Counted from the stretch's first letter, positions 1 through 8,403 are shown. The stretch is DNA of 35,493 bases from an uncultured Geobacteraceae bacterium (GCA_903901875.1 CAIUSO010000070.1:1-35493), one strand, 5' to 3'. The notes: generated by a model not told the origin, from the sequence alone. Program-made: numbers and translations.

Positions 1-1
1 A

Positions 2-1963
2 ACCGCCAAACTCACCTTCAACTCCGGCATAAACAATTTTTCGGGGATTTTAAATGGTACCAACCCGTTCAGTATAGCCAACGGCGTGACGGTGACCGCT
101 ACCGGCGGAGTAAACGCAACAGGCAATGGCGCAATAACCGTCGGCACCGGTTCCGTACTCAATATCAATCCTTCGGTGTTCGGAGTAACGGGGCAACCAA
201 TTGCTCGCGGCACCATAACCAATAATGGCACCATCAATGTTAATGCCGCAGCCGGGACGTTTGCGGCTCCGTCATATTATAGTTATGCCTGTCAGACAGT
301 GGCAGGTACGGGCGGTGTTATCAATTTTATGACCGGCTACTCCCGATTGGCGGCCGATGCTGACTCGGCAGCATGGGCGGGAACAGGGACAATAAATATC
401 AAAAGCGGTGCGGGTATGTCGAGCTGGTATGGTCTCAACGCTCCGGGGTATGTGCTGAACGTGGAGGCGGGAGGAAATTTTGGAATAGACAATACAACAG
501 CTGTCTTTGGCGGGTTGACCGGCTTGGGGACCGTCAGTAACGGTCATGGTAGTGTTGGCGGCTATATAAAAATCAATACGGCCGTCTCCAGCACATTCCC
601 GGGGCTGCTGCAAAATGGCGGCGTCGGAGTGTTGCACTTTACCAAGGATGGAGTAGGCACACTCAAGCTGACCGGGACAAACACCTATACCGGTCAAACC
701 TTGATAAATGCAGGTGCTCTCGAAATTACGGCACTGAATAATCTCGGAGCATCAGCTTTTGCGACAATAACGCCGGGTCAACTGCTGGTAACCGGATCAA
801 ACAGTTTTACTGCTCCAACGGCCTATGGAACCTCCACCGGTACCTTCAACTGGAACTCGTCAGGATTATTAAGCATACCGTTCCAATGGGGTTTTCAAGG
901 CTCTTTGCTACTGCCCACCGGTTCAGCGGCGATAAACTATACGGGGGCAGCCAGTGGCACAAACTATACGATACAGCCGACGTCAATCACCATCGGTGCC
1001 AACGATGGAACGTCTACCGCCACCTTAACGCACCTGTTTGATACTTTTGGTGCTGGTGCGTGGCCTTCAATATACACGAATCCGATTAAAATAAATGCCG
1101 GTAGTTCCATGGTTTTCGCAAACGATACCGTTAACCAGTCTGCGAGTTTTATGCCTGGTGCATTAACCGGTACCGGTTCAATAATCAAAACCGGTTCACA
1201 GGTGACGGCACTGATAGGCGGGGCGGGATCGGCCGGTGCGCTGACTAATTTTGCCGGCTTGATCGATGTGCAGGGTGGCACCCTCTACATTAACCCTAAC
1301 GGGTCATCGGTTGCCGCTACGGGGACGCGGCTGAAATCGTCAGCGGGTACTCTGTACATGATTCGCGGCAACATGACCGTGGATTATGCCAATCTTACCG
1401 GTGGTATCATCTGCAATTATTCCGCTTACAATGCGGTCTTCACCGTTGGATCAGCCACAACCAACAGTAATATTGATGGTCCTATCACCGCAACCTATTC
1501 ATTCGGCATAGGAAAAACCGGCGCAACTACCGTGTTGTTGTTAAATAATTCGGGGAATAACTACACAGGAGCAACAACAATAACTGCCGGTGGCCTTGGC
1601 GGCAGCGGTTCATCGGCGTCGTCGGCGCATACCGTTGCCTCCGGCGCGTGGATATTTGGCGGGACCGGTGCAGGAAACGCGGGTACCTATACCAGCGGCA
1701 CGCTGGCATTTGCATCGGGCAGCATACTCAAGGTCTACAGCGATGGCACATCGGTAAGCAGGGTCACGAGCGGCGCGATCACGGTGACAACCGGCTTTGT
1801 GGTTAACCTCATGGAAGCCATGCCGGCCGGCACCGATATCGTGCTGCTTGCCAACACCGGCGCACTGCCGGCTATTGTGCCGTCACTGGTAAACAACAGC
1901 GGTAGAGCGGCTACAAACCTGAGATGGAAGGCGGGCACCGGTCTGGTGGTGACGTTAACGTGA
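2..1963 (+). CDS. Surface protein with autotransporter-type beta-strand repeats, 5' partial
   Basis: The reading frame is open from the first bases of the window, so the true start lies to the left; the in-frame GTG at 86 is only an internal codon. The visible ~653 residues are rich in Gly, Thr, Asn and Ser, with low charge and a parallel beta-helix feel. A textbook PATR (autotransporter-associated beta strand) repeat is seen around 655-727 (GTLKLTGTNTYTGQTLINAG) and a second, weaker one around 1540-1605 (NNYTGATTITAGGLGGSGS). The protein ends in LRWKAGTGLVVTLT with no C-terminal beta-barrel and no PEP-CTERM-like anchor, so it is probably a passenger-type exported or surface protein and not a classical type Va autotransporter. 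Its neighbours downstream are also exported proteins. Substrate or ligand is unknown. Confidence 0.8.
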   Translation, partial: TAKLTFNSGINNFSGILNGTNPFSIANGVTVTATGGVNATGNGAITVGTGSVLNINPSVFGVTGQPIARGTITNNGTINVNAAAGTFAAPSYYSYACQTVAGTGGVINFMTGYSRLAADADSAAWAGTGTINIKSGAGMSSWYGLNAPGYVLNVEAGGNFGIDNTTAVFGGLTGLGTVSNGHGSVGGYIKINTAVSSTFPGLLQNGGVGVLHFTKDGVGTLKLTGTNTYTGQTLINAGALEITALNNLGASAFATITPGQLLVTGSNSFTAPTAYGTSTGTFNWNSSGLLSIPFQWGFQGSLLLPTGSAAINYTGAASGTNYTIQPTSITIGANDGTSTATLTHLFDTFGAGAWPSIYTNPIKINAGSSMVFANDTVNQSASFMPGALTGTGSIIKTGSQVTALIGGAGSAGALTNFAGLIDVQGGTLYINPNGSSVAATGTRLKSSAGTLYMIRGNMTVDYANLTGGIICNYSAYNAVFTVGSATTNSNIDGPITATYSFGIGKTGATTVLLLNNSGNNYTGATTITAGGLGGSGSSASSAHTVASGAWIFGGTGAGNAGTYTSGTLAFASGSILKVYSDGTSVSRVTSGAITVTTGFVVNLMEAMPAGTDIVLLANTGALPAIVPSLVNNSGRAATNLRWKAGTGLVVTLT

Positions 1964-2022
1964 GCGGGGGGAGACCCTCTCCTCAGTTAGAAAATTGCGT
2001 GGGGTATAATACGCTGCTTTAT

Positions 2023-2121
2023 CCCCTCATCCGGCCTTTGGCCACCTTCTCCCGGGGGGAGAAGGGTTGTGGTCTTTCCTTCTCCCTCTGGGAGAAGGTG
2101 CCCGTCAGGGCGGATGAGGGC
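2023..2121. repeat. REP-like nested inverted repeat
   Basis: The outer arms CCCTCATCCG (2024-2033) and CGGATGAGGG (2111-2120) are exact reverse complements. Inside them CACCTTCTCC (2043-2052) pairs with GGAGAAGGTG (2091-2100), and a further GAGAAGG/CCTTCTC pair lies within. The result is a long imperfect cruciform of about 97 bases between two genes. Elements of this type (CCCTCATCCGGCC...) are dispersed in many proteobacterial genomes. It could also work as a transcript-end hairpin for the gene upstream, though no U-run follows. Confidence 0.8.
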
Positions 2122-2191
2122 GAAACGGTGCCATTTGCAAAAAAACAAACGGACATCACTGAGTACCGAGAAATATAAGGCGGGAATTACC

Positions 2192-3181
2192 ATGAAAAAT
2201 TTCAGCGGTTACACATATCTGGTCATGCTGTTATCCGTCCTGTTGTTGGTACCGGTACGGGTTTTCGCCATATCCAGTGCCAACTATTCCCTCCAGGGGG
2301 GTGTTGTCTCCGGCGGGGGGAACGTCAAGGCAACGTCCAGTGAGGGGTATGTGCTGGGGGGAATAATTGGCCTGCCGGTACATTACCCAAAAACGAGCAT
2401 CGACACCGAACAGTATGACGTCAAGCCGGTCACCCTGGCCACCATGGGGACTTCCCCTCCCACGGTGGTTACCCTGGGTGAGGGAGCCGTCACCTCCACA
2501 GAACAGATGACCATATCCGGTATGGTGGACCTGTCTGCTCCCCCCAAATCCCTTACGATCAACGGGATGGCGGTCACGTGGGATAGTAGCGGTTTCTACA
2601 GCACGGTGGTGAAGCTGACGTCGGGAGCCAACGCCATTCAGGTGGACTCCGTCGACCAGAACGATATCGCCAGTGGCGTCTCCCGGAAGGTAACCCTTAA
2701 CAGCCAGGCCCCCAGGGTGCAGTTCGTCTCCCCCCGGAGCAACAGTGAAATGTTCACGACCCAGGTGGTGACCCTGAGCGGAACGGTGGACAGTGATGCC
2801 ACCCTGGTCTTGAAACTGAATGGGGTTGAGCGTGCGGTCACCAGTTCGGCCGGTACCTTCAGTGCCACGTTGTCTGGCCTTGCCTCCGGCGATAACAGCG
2901 TGGTTGTCACGGCCACCCGGGACGGTCTCAGCGGTTCGGCGGTCCTGCGCCTGGTGGGTTTGACCATGGATCATTCCGGTGATGTTACCAATGACCGGGT
3001 GGTGGATATTGTTGATGCCCTTATGGCACTTCGTCATGTGTCGGGGATCGCTCCGCTGGACGCCGCTGCCGTGACACGGTGTGACGTGGCACCCATCGTC
3101 AATGGGTATTCCCGTCCCGATGAGGTCTGTGATCTGATGGATGTGCTGTGGATTCTGCGGCGAACCGTGGGGCTGAATTAA
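2192..3181 (+). CDS. Secreted protein with Ig-like repeats and C-terminal dockerin-like domain
   Basis: The 329-residue protein begins at the ATG at 2192, because a signal peptide follows at once (hydrophobic core about residues 9-22, likely cleavage VFA|IS near residue 26). An upstream in-frame extension would read through the REP-like repeat and is not credible. After the signal comes a short SSANYSLQGGVVSGGG segment of a kind common in exported Geobacter-type proteins. Two tandem Ig-like beta-sandwich repeats (about 95-170 and 175-255) follow. Residues ~260-329 resemble a dockerin type I domain: DHSGDVTNDRVVDIVDALMA supplies the Ca2+-loop and helix pattern, and a second, degenerate copy ends in LMDVLWILRRTVGLN. 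Two Cys in the second half (RCD, VCD) could form a disulfide. The next gene may encode the matching cohesin-like partner. Function beyond surface assembly is unknown. Confidence 0.8.
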   Translation: MKNFSGYTYLVMLLSVLLLVPVRVFAISSANYSLQGGVVSGGGNVKATSSEGYVLGGIIGLPVHYPKTSIDTEQYDVKPVTLATMGTSPPTVVTLGEGAVTSTEQMTISGMVDLSAPPKSLTINGMAVTWDSSGFYSTVVKLTSGANAIQVDSVDQNDIASGVSRKVTLNSQAPRVQFVSPRSNSEMFTTQVVTLSGTVDSDATLVLKLNGVERAVTSSAGTFSATLSGLASGDNSVVVTATRDGLSGSAVLRLVGLTMDHSGDVTNDRVVDIVDALMALRHVSGIAPLDAAAVTRCDVAPIVNGYSRPDEVCDLMDVLWILRRTVGLN

Positions 3182-3203
3182 TATACTCATGAAGAGGTGT
3201 GTA

Positions 3204-3755
3204 ATGAAAAAAAACAAGCAAAACAGTATGCTGCGGCTCGTGGTGCTGATACTGCTGATCTCTGCCGTGACCGGATGCGGCGGGGGAGGAGATGGGGGAA
3301 CGGGAGGAGAAGTTCCCCTTTCGGCGGGTGACCATTATCTGCTATTCATGGCCTCCGACACGGCTACCCTGCCGGTGCCGATTTCGACCGTCGATTTCGG
3401 CTTCAAACTCCCCGGCGGCACCACCGTGGCAACGGCAGACAACGGCTCAAAAGCTATCCAGCAGAGTTCGCTCATGGCATCGGGTCCCTTTGCTTCTGCG
3501 GTGTACGGTTCCTATTCCGCTGCCTCGACCGGGGGGAGCGTGCATGTGAATCTGGTTGCCGTGGAGAGTGCCTTTCGCACCGGTCAATTGGTGGAGTTGA
3601 AGTTCACCGTTCCGGTGGGGCAGACGGTGTACGCCAGTGCCATAACGACCCCGACTCCGAATTTTTGGCACTATCAGGTAACCGGGATTGATGGAGACAA
3701 CAATTCCATTATCTTGACCGATAGGGTGAGGGTAGGGGTGCAGGTAGCGGAATGA
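3204..3755 (+). CDS. Lipoprotein with possible cohesin-like domain
   Basis: The start at 3204 is preferred over an in-frame ATG at 3189 because AGAGGTG at 3193-3199 is a good ribosome-binding site only for the later start. The 183-residue product has a lipoprotein signal peptide ending in AVTG-C25 followed by a Gly-rich linker (GGGGDGGTGG). It should therefore be lipidated and attached to a membrane. The remaining ~145 residues are beta-rich, with stretches such as PVPISTVDFGFKLPGGTTV and GQLVELKFTVPVGQTVYAS. Their layout (early beta-strands on an asymmetric D/N-rich face, late 'L-x-F-x-V' strand) is reminiscent of cohesin domains, but this is a judgement by eye. The gene begins 22 bases after the dockerin-like gene, which fits a co-transcribed receptor/ligand pair. 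Confidence 0.65.
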   Translation: MKKNKQNSMLRLVVLILLISAVTGCGGGGDGGTGGEVPLSAGDHYLLFMASDTATLPVPISTVDFGFKLPGGTTVATADNGSKAIQQSSLMASGPFASAVYGSYSAASTGGSVHVNLVAVESAFRTGQLVELKFTVPVGQTVYASAITTPTPNFWHYQVTGIDGDNNSIILTDRVRVGVQVAE

Positions 3756-3879
3756 TTGATAATTGATAGCGTCAGAAGGGGGGCTTCTCAGATGTATAGG
3801 CATTGTCTTAAACATCTTTCGGTGGTATGTTCATAACGATTGAGCATTTTCCAGAATTTTTCTGCACATCACCCCTCAA

Positions 3880-3905
3880 CCCCCTTTTTTTTAAGGGGGG
3901 ATTTT
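3880..3905 (+). terminator. Possible weak terminator or dispersed hairpin
   Basis: CCCCC, a run of eight T, then AAGGGGGG forms a short G/C hairpin (CCCCCTT/AAGGGGG) followed by ATTTTAAAG. It lies between the lipoprotein gene and the next gene. The trailing T-run is short, so termination is only possible. The same sort of C5-T8-AA-G6 tract is a common dispersed intergenic motif. Confidence 0.35.
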
Positions 3906-3930
3906 AAAGTTCAACACGGAGGATGTTCCC

Positions 3931-4299
3931 ATGGAAACAAAACATTTGATTTTTGTGTATGGTACCCTCTGTTCGGGGCAGAATAATCATCACCTGCTGC
4001 AGGATTCTACTCGTTTGGGTACGGGGTATTCTGCCGAGAACTATGCCATGTATCTGCTCAGCGGGTACCCCTACGTCACCAGCCATGCGGCCAGATATCC
4101 GATCAAAGGGGAGTTGTTCGGGGTGGATGATGCCACGCTGGCCGTTCTGGACAAGATGGAAGGGCATCCCCGCTATTACACACGGAAAGAGGTTGTGGTG
4201 ATCGTTGATGGTACCCAGTATACCGCATGGATGTATTTCAAGGACCCTCCCGGCGTGCTCATGTCCCATGGTGATTTTTGCCATACTGTTCCCGTATAG
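3931..4299 (+). CDS. Gamma-glutamylcyclotransferase-like protein (GGCT/AIG2 family)
   Basis: This complete 122-residue protein belongs to the GGCT-like/YtfP/AIG2 fold. It has the N-terminal substrate-loop motif FVYGTL (residues 8-13) and a glutamate in DKMEGHP (E77) at the place of the family's catalytic acid, followed by the usual RYYTR strand. Members release 5-oxoproline from gamma-glutamyl peptides or remove gamma-glutamylamine groups; the actual substrate here is unknown. It should be cytoplasmic. The ribosome-binding site GGAGGA sits just before the start. It stands alone, 21 bases upstream of a decayed regulator gene, so context does not refine the role. Confidence 0.8.
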   Translation: METKHLIFVYGTLCSGQNNHHLLQDSTRLGTGYSAENYAMYLLSGYPYVTSHAARYPIKGELFGVDDATLAVLDKMEGHPRYYTRKEVVVIVDGTQYTAWMYFKDPPGVLMSHGDFCHTVPV

Positions 4300-4320
4300 T
4301 GCCGGTTCAATGGGTGAACT

Positions 4321-4985
4321 ATGAGAAGATATTCTGATCAAGAACTTTTGGAGTTATTGAATTCCGTTGAATCTGATCGAGTTGAACGTAAAGAGTCATT
4401 CAACGGCGATGTTCCTAAAAAGGCTCGCCAGGCTGTCTGTGCCTTTGCCAATGATTTACCAGGTCACAATGAGCCAGGTGTTCTTTTTGTTGGTGTAAAA
4501 GACAATGGAGTGCCGTCTGGATTGCATGTGACTGATCAGCTCTTACTGTCGCTTGCCGATATGAAGAGTGAGGGGAACATACTTGCCCCTGCCTGTATTA
4601 ACTGTAGAGAGACGAATATTGAAAGGATCTGAGCTGGCGGTGATAACGGTCATGCCTTCCGACATGCCTGTATAACGCTGTGCTTCATCGCACATACGAA
4701 AGTACTAATGCACCTGTCCGGGTGTACTGGTTTAATGATCGGATCGAAATCAACAGTCCGGGCGGTCCTTATGGCAATGTCACCAGCGAGAATTTCGGTA
4801 AACCAGGGATTACGGACTACCGCAATCCCAACATTGGTGATGTATTGAAAACGTTCGGGTTTATTCAAACCTTCGGGAGAGGCATCGCCACGGCCCGAAA
4901 AGAGATGGAAAAAAATGGCAATCCTACCCCGGAGTTTGAAACAAACCAGAGTGCTGTCGTATGCACATTAAGGGGCAGGATATGA
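4321..4985 (+). pseudogene. Decayed AlbA_2 / HATPase_c_4 regulator (Schlafen-type AlbA_2)
   Basis: The first open part (4321-4632) encodes an AlbA_2 (Schlafen AlbA_2) domain start: ELLNSVESDRVERKESF, VFVGVKDNG-like GVLFVGVKDNGVPSGL, then a shift into a wrong tail. In the next frame, from about 4629, family sequence resumes (KGSELAVITVMPSDMP) and stops again at TAA 4673-4675 (ATGCCTGTATAA). From about 4677 a third piece gives the C-terminal GHKL-like part (VRVYWFNDRIEINSPGGPYG ... NPNIGDVLKTFGFIQTFGRG ... TARKEMEKNGNP). Intact relatives run to 400 residues or more, so one frameshift plus a deletion of perhaps 150-250 residues has removed the middle. The TGA at 4983-4985 overlaps the ATG of the next gene. 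The intact gene would have been a DNA-binding regulator with an ATP-binding C-terminal domain. Confidence 0.85.
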
Positions 4986-5842
4986 ATTCACCTGTGCTGA
5001 CCTTTTTTAGCAACAAAAGCGGTGTTGGTAAAACTTCTCTCATTTACCATCTGTCGTGGATGTTTGCCAGTTTGCGTAAGCGGGTTGTGATCATGGACCT
5101 GGATCCGCAATGCAACCTTACCGCGGCCTTTCTGGATGAAGACACGATTGAAGCAATTTGGAATCAGCAAAATGTGGGATCGACCATCTATAACAATCTT
5201 TACCGCCCAATGCGAATGCTCAGTTCCTTCTGGCAGGTGATGCAGATGGCGGCTCAAAAAGTTCAGGCAGACATCATACTCGTAGATACAGGCACGAACG
5301 TGGGAGCAATTAATCGATCGGTTCTGATAGCAACAGATTATGTAACAATCCCGCTTGGTGCAGACCTTTTCTCCTTGCAAGGGTTAAAGAATCTGGGCCC
5401 AACCTTGAGAGGGTGGAGAAATCTCTGGAATAAAAGATTGGCTAACTGGGATACCAATGCTGAAAAAAAGAGATTTCCTGATTTCAGACTTCCACAAGGA
5501 AATATGCACCCTATCGGCTATGTATGCCAGCAACATGGAGTGCGCCTTGATCGTCCGGTAAAAGCTGACGACAAATGGGTACAGCGTATTCCTGATGTTT
5601 ATCGAGAGTTTGTATTAGGTGATTTGCCTACTGGCACAATACGCCAGCAAGAGGATCCCTACTGCTTGGCAACCGTCAAGCTTTATCGTAGCCTGATCTC
5701 GATGGCGCAGGAGCACCGAAAGCCGATTTTCTACCTAACCCCCGCTGATGGTGCCATTGGCAGCCATGCAAATGCGGTACAGGACGCAAAAAAGGACTTT
5801 CATCAACTGGCAGATAAGATAGCCGAAAAGATAGTAATATAA
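4982..5842 (+). CDS. ParA/Soj-like ATPase, probably with an internal deletion
   Basis: The start is set at ATG 4982, which overlaps the preceding stop as ATGA and follows GGGGCAGGA. An ATG at 4961 lies inside the upstream frame. The 286 residues open with a deviant Walker A motif, NKSGVGKTS (signature Lys12 and catalytic Lys17). Then come VIMDLDPQCNLT (Walker A'/switch I) and ADIILVDTG (Walker B). The rest (AINRSVLIATDYVTIPLGAD, IGYVCQQHGVRL, TADGAIGSHA-like ADGAIGSHANAV) matches a stand-alone ParA-like family found on genomic islands. As I recall that family, a segment of roughly 40-60 residues normally lies between STIY and LYRP. Here they are joined directly (GSTIYNNLYRPMRM), which suggests an in-frame deletion. 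No parB lies nearby. Its role is unknown and activity doubtful. Confidence 0.75.
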   Translation: MNSPVLTFFSNKSGVGKTSLIYHLSWMFASLRKRVVIMDLDPQCNLTAAFLDEDTIEAIWNQQNVGSTIYNNLYRPMRMLSSFWQVMQMAAQKVQADIILVDTGTNVGAINRSVLIATDYVTIPLGADLFSLQGLKNLGPTLRGWRNLWNKRLANWDTNAEKKRFPDFRLPQGNMHPIGYVCQQHGVRLDRPVKADDKWVQRIPDVYREFVLGDLPTGTIRQQEDPYCLATVKLYRSLISMAQEHRKPIFYLTPADGAIGSHANAVQDAKKDFHQLADKIAEKIVI

Positions 5843-5883
5843 GGGGACGGGGGCAGAAACAGTTTCGGACTGGAGCAGTTTTG

Positions 5884-5912
5884 TTGACACCTTTTGGTAT
5901 TCAGACTACAAT
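5884..5912 (+). promoter_or_regulatory. Strong sigma70-type promoter before pgpH
   Basis: A perfect -35 box TTGACA (5884-5889), a 17-base spacer and a -10 box TACAAT (5907-5912) lie in the gap between the ParA-like gene and pgpH. The predicted transcript start near 5919 leaves a leader of about 40 bases. This marks the junction between accessory genes and the housekeeping block. Confidence 0.8.
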
Positions 5913-5961
5913 TTGATCTTCATTAAACCAAATCCCCTTTTTCAAGCGGCGTTTGCACATT

Positions 5962-8403
5962 ATGTCTGAACAACAAAGCGGCAAGCAGGAACAGAACATT
6001 CTGACCTATCTGACCCAATTCGGGTCCAACCTGCTTGACAAACTCGTCAAGAGGTTTTCCAATGCCGAAACCGCCCGACGTAACCGCTTTATCCTGCTGG
6101 TGTCAACCGCGCTTCTGTTGACACTGACTATTCTTCCTATCCAGAATTCCTCAAATCTTTCTTTTAAAGTTGGTGAAATTGCCGTATCCGATATCCGGGT
6201 TACTCAGGATCAGCTTGTTGAAGACAAGGCCCTGACCGAACAGCGGCGAAAGGATGCCGGAAATGGTGCGCCGGTGGTGTATAACCTGAATGGTCAGGTG
6301 GCCACGGCCCTTGCCGATAAAATCGGTCAGGCGGTGGCAATCATCCATGGTGACCAGGGTGATGCTGTCGGAAAAACGGTTGTCCAGTGGCGTGCGCTGC
6401 TGGTCCCGGTGCTGGATACGGATTTGAGCGAAGGAGAAATCAAGGCGCTGATCCGTATTAAATCGGTCAAAACGTTTCAGGCCACCGTGGTGGAATTGCT
6501 GGATGAGCTGTATCGTCAGAGGATCGTTCTCGATAAAAAGGTCTTTCAGACCGACAGTCACCGGGGCCTTGAGATCACTGATAACAACGGCCATCCTATT
6601 GAAGGGGTGGACCTTGCTGACGGGGTGACCGAAATAGGCGATGCCCGGAAGTCCGTGTCTGCCTGGAGTTACAAAGGGGTGGGGAGCGATGGTGACCAAG
6701 GGCGGATTTCGGCTATTATCGGCAGGATTCTGCTTCCCAATCTGTTTTATAACCGTGAAGCGTCGGAGGTTCGGGCCCGTCGTGCCATGGAGGTGGTCAG
6801 GCCGGTGATGTTCAAGCTCCAGAAAGGGGAAATGGTGGTGCGGGTGGGGGAACGGATCACCACCGAACAGGCCCACAAGCTTGAAGCAATTTTTGGCAGT
6901 CATCGCAGCGATACCCGGATCTTCAAGGCGTGCGGCACCTTTACCCTTATCCTGGTGTTCTTCTATTTTCCCTACCGGTTCGCCTGCAAAAACATCCGTA
7001 AATTCAATCCGACCAATAAGGATGTGCTGCTCATCTCCCTGTTGATCTCCATCAGTTTTATCTGCTTTAAAACAGCCCTGCTCATTTCACATAATATCGG
7101 CCCGGTTTTCCCCTCGATTGCGGTGTCCAGTTATTTTTACCTGTTCCCGTTTGCCGCCGGCGCCATGATCGTACGATTGTTCATCAATTCGGAAGTGGCC
7201 CTGGTCTATTGTGCTGTTCTGGCACCACTTTTGGGGATCATGTTTGAAAACGACATGCTGGTGGTCATCTATTCGTTGCTCGGCAGTATTGTGGGGGCCC
7301 ACGGGGTTCGCCACTGTTCCAGCCGGGGTACCATTTACGGGGCGGGGATCAAGGTGTCGGTGGTCAATCTGGCCCTGGCCCTGTCATTCCAAACCTTTAA
7401 TAATGCGATTTTTACCATGCAGACCCTCTATGTGGCGTTTTTTGCCCTGTTGAGTGGTTTTATCTGCGCCGGTTTTGTGTCCGGTTTCATTCCCCTGATT
7501 GAAACTCTCTTCCAGTACACCACCGATATCAAGCTGCTGGAACTGGCCAACCTCAATTCCCCGGTGTTACGTGAGCTGATGGTCAAGGCTCCCGGTACCT
7601 ACCATCACAGTGTGGTGGTGGGGAATCTGGTGGAGGCGGCGGCCGAATCCATCGGTGCCAACCCGCTGCTGGCACGGGTTTCTGCCTATTATCACGATAT
7701 CGGCAAGGGGAACAAGCCGCTCTATTTTATTGAAAACCAGGGGGGAGAGGAAAATCGCCATGACAAGCTGACCCCCAGCATGAGTGCCCTGATCCTGATT
7801 TCCCATATCAAGGAGGGGGCAGAGCTGGCGCGGGAGCATCGGCTGGGGCAGCCGATTATCGATATAATCCGTCAGCACCACGGCACCGGGCTTATCAAGT
7901 TTTTTTACGAGCGTGCCAAAAGTCAGGCAGCTGTCTCCGGTCATACGGTCGAAGAGAAGGATTTCCGCTATCCGGGCCCCAAACCCCAGACACGGGAAGC
8001 TGGTATCGTCATGCTGGCCGATTGCGTTGAAGCCGCCTCCCGCACCTTGGCAAATCCGACCTCGGACCGTATCCAGGGGCTGGTGCAGAAGTTGATTAAC
8101 AATATATTTATTGATGGTCAGCTTGACGAGTGCGAGCTTACCTTGAAAAATCTCCATGAAATTGCTAAAAGTTTTACCGTTATTTTGAACGGAATATTCC
8201 ACCACCGCATTGAATATCCGGAACCCGCCTACAAGGGGGGAGACCGGAGTAAAAAAGCTGAAAACCGTGATCAGGCAAAGGTTGACCAAGGAGGTTTGCC
8301 ACGTGGAGATACTACTGAACAATCGTCAGCGCCGCCACCCCTTCAGGAACCGGCAGCTCAAAAAAGTGGCGGAGAGAATCTTAAGCGCCTTGGGATGTCC
8401 TGA
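5962..8403 (+). CDS. pgpH: PgpH-type 7TM receptor with HD phosphohydrolase (HDIG) domain
   Basis: The ATG at 5962 is chosen over an in-frame TTG at 5953. The 813-residue membrane protein has a cytoplasmic N-terminus, TM1 at about 43-60 and a large periplasmic 7TMR-HDED-like domain (about 62-320). A bundle of membrane segments follows to about 520, then a cytoplasmic HD domain. HD motifs are clear: TYHHSVVVGNL, YYHDIGKGNKPLYF (H578, D579) and IIRQHHGTGL. Characterised PgpH proteins hydrolyse c-di-AMP; whether this lineage uses c-di-AMP is not shown here. The C-terminal tail after about 760 is polar, Pro/Gln-rich and low in structure. It overlaps the start of ybeY by 101 bases in another frame. 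The gene order pgpH-ybeY-dgkA is typical for Desulfuromonadia. Confidence 0.92.
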   Translation: MSEQQSGKQEQNILTYLTQFGSNLLDKLVKRFSNAETARRNRFILLVSTALLLTLTILPIQNSSNLSFKVGEIAVSDIRVTQDQLVEDKALTEQRRKDAGNGAPVVYNLNGQVATALADKIGQAVAIIHGDQGDAVGKTVVQWRALLVPVLDTDLSEGEIKALIRIKSVKTFQATVVELLDELYRQRIVLDKKVFQTDSHRGLEITDNNGHPIEGVDLADGVTEIGDARKSVSAWSYKGVGSDGDQGRISAIIGRILLPNLFYNREASEVRARRAMEVVRPVMFKLQKGEMVVRVGERITTEQAHKLEAIFGSHRSDTRIFKACGTFTLILVFFYFPYRFACKNIRKFNPTNKDVLLISLLISISFICFKTALLISHNIGPVFPSIAVSSYFYLFPFAAGAMIVRLFINSEVALVYCAVLAPLLGIMFENDMLVVIYSLLGSIVGAHGVRHCSSRGTIYGAGIKVSVVNLALALSFQTFNNAIFTMQTLYVAFFALLSGFICAGFVSGFIPLIETLFQYTTDIKLLELANLNSPVLRELMVKAPGTYHHSVVVGNLVEAAAESIGANPLLARVSAYYHDIGKGNKPLYFIENQGGEENRHDKLTPSMSALILISHIKEGAELAREHRLGQPIIDIIRQHHGTGLIKFFYERAKSQAAVSGHTVEEKDFRYPGPKPQTREAGIVMLADCVEAASRTLANPTSDRIQGLVQKLINNIFIDGQLDECELTLKNLHEIAKSFTVILNGIFHHRIEYPEPAYKGGDRSKKAENRDQAKVDQGGLPRGDTTEQSSAPPPLQEPAAQKSGGENLKRLGMS
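8288..8295 (+). promoter_or_regulatory. Ribosome-binding site that sets the ybeY start
   Basis: AAGGAGGT, a near-perfect anti-16S match, sits inside the 3' end of pgpH, seven bases before GTG 8303. It supports that GTG as the start of ybeY and argues against the longer in-frame ATG at 8210. Confidence 0.85.

Noticed and set aside
2231-3217. Long minus-strand frame of 328 codons opposite the dockerin-like gene
   Set aside because: His/Gly/Arg-rich mirror of a real gene with signal peptide and domains on the plus strand.
3880-3905. Attachment site or phage end near the C/T/G-rich hairpin
   Set aside because: No integrase, no tRNA gene and no second copy seen in the window.
4321-5842. An active defence or partition system made of the AlbA_2 regulator and ParA-like protein
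   Set aside because: The regulator is clearly broken and the ATPase probably deleted internally; no effector or ParB is present.
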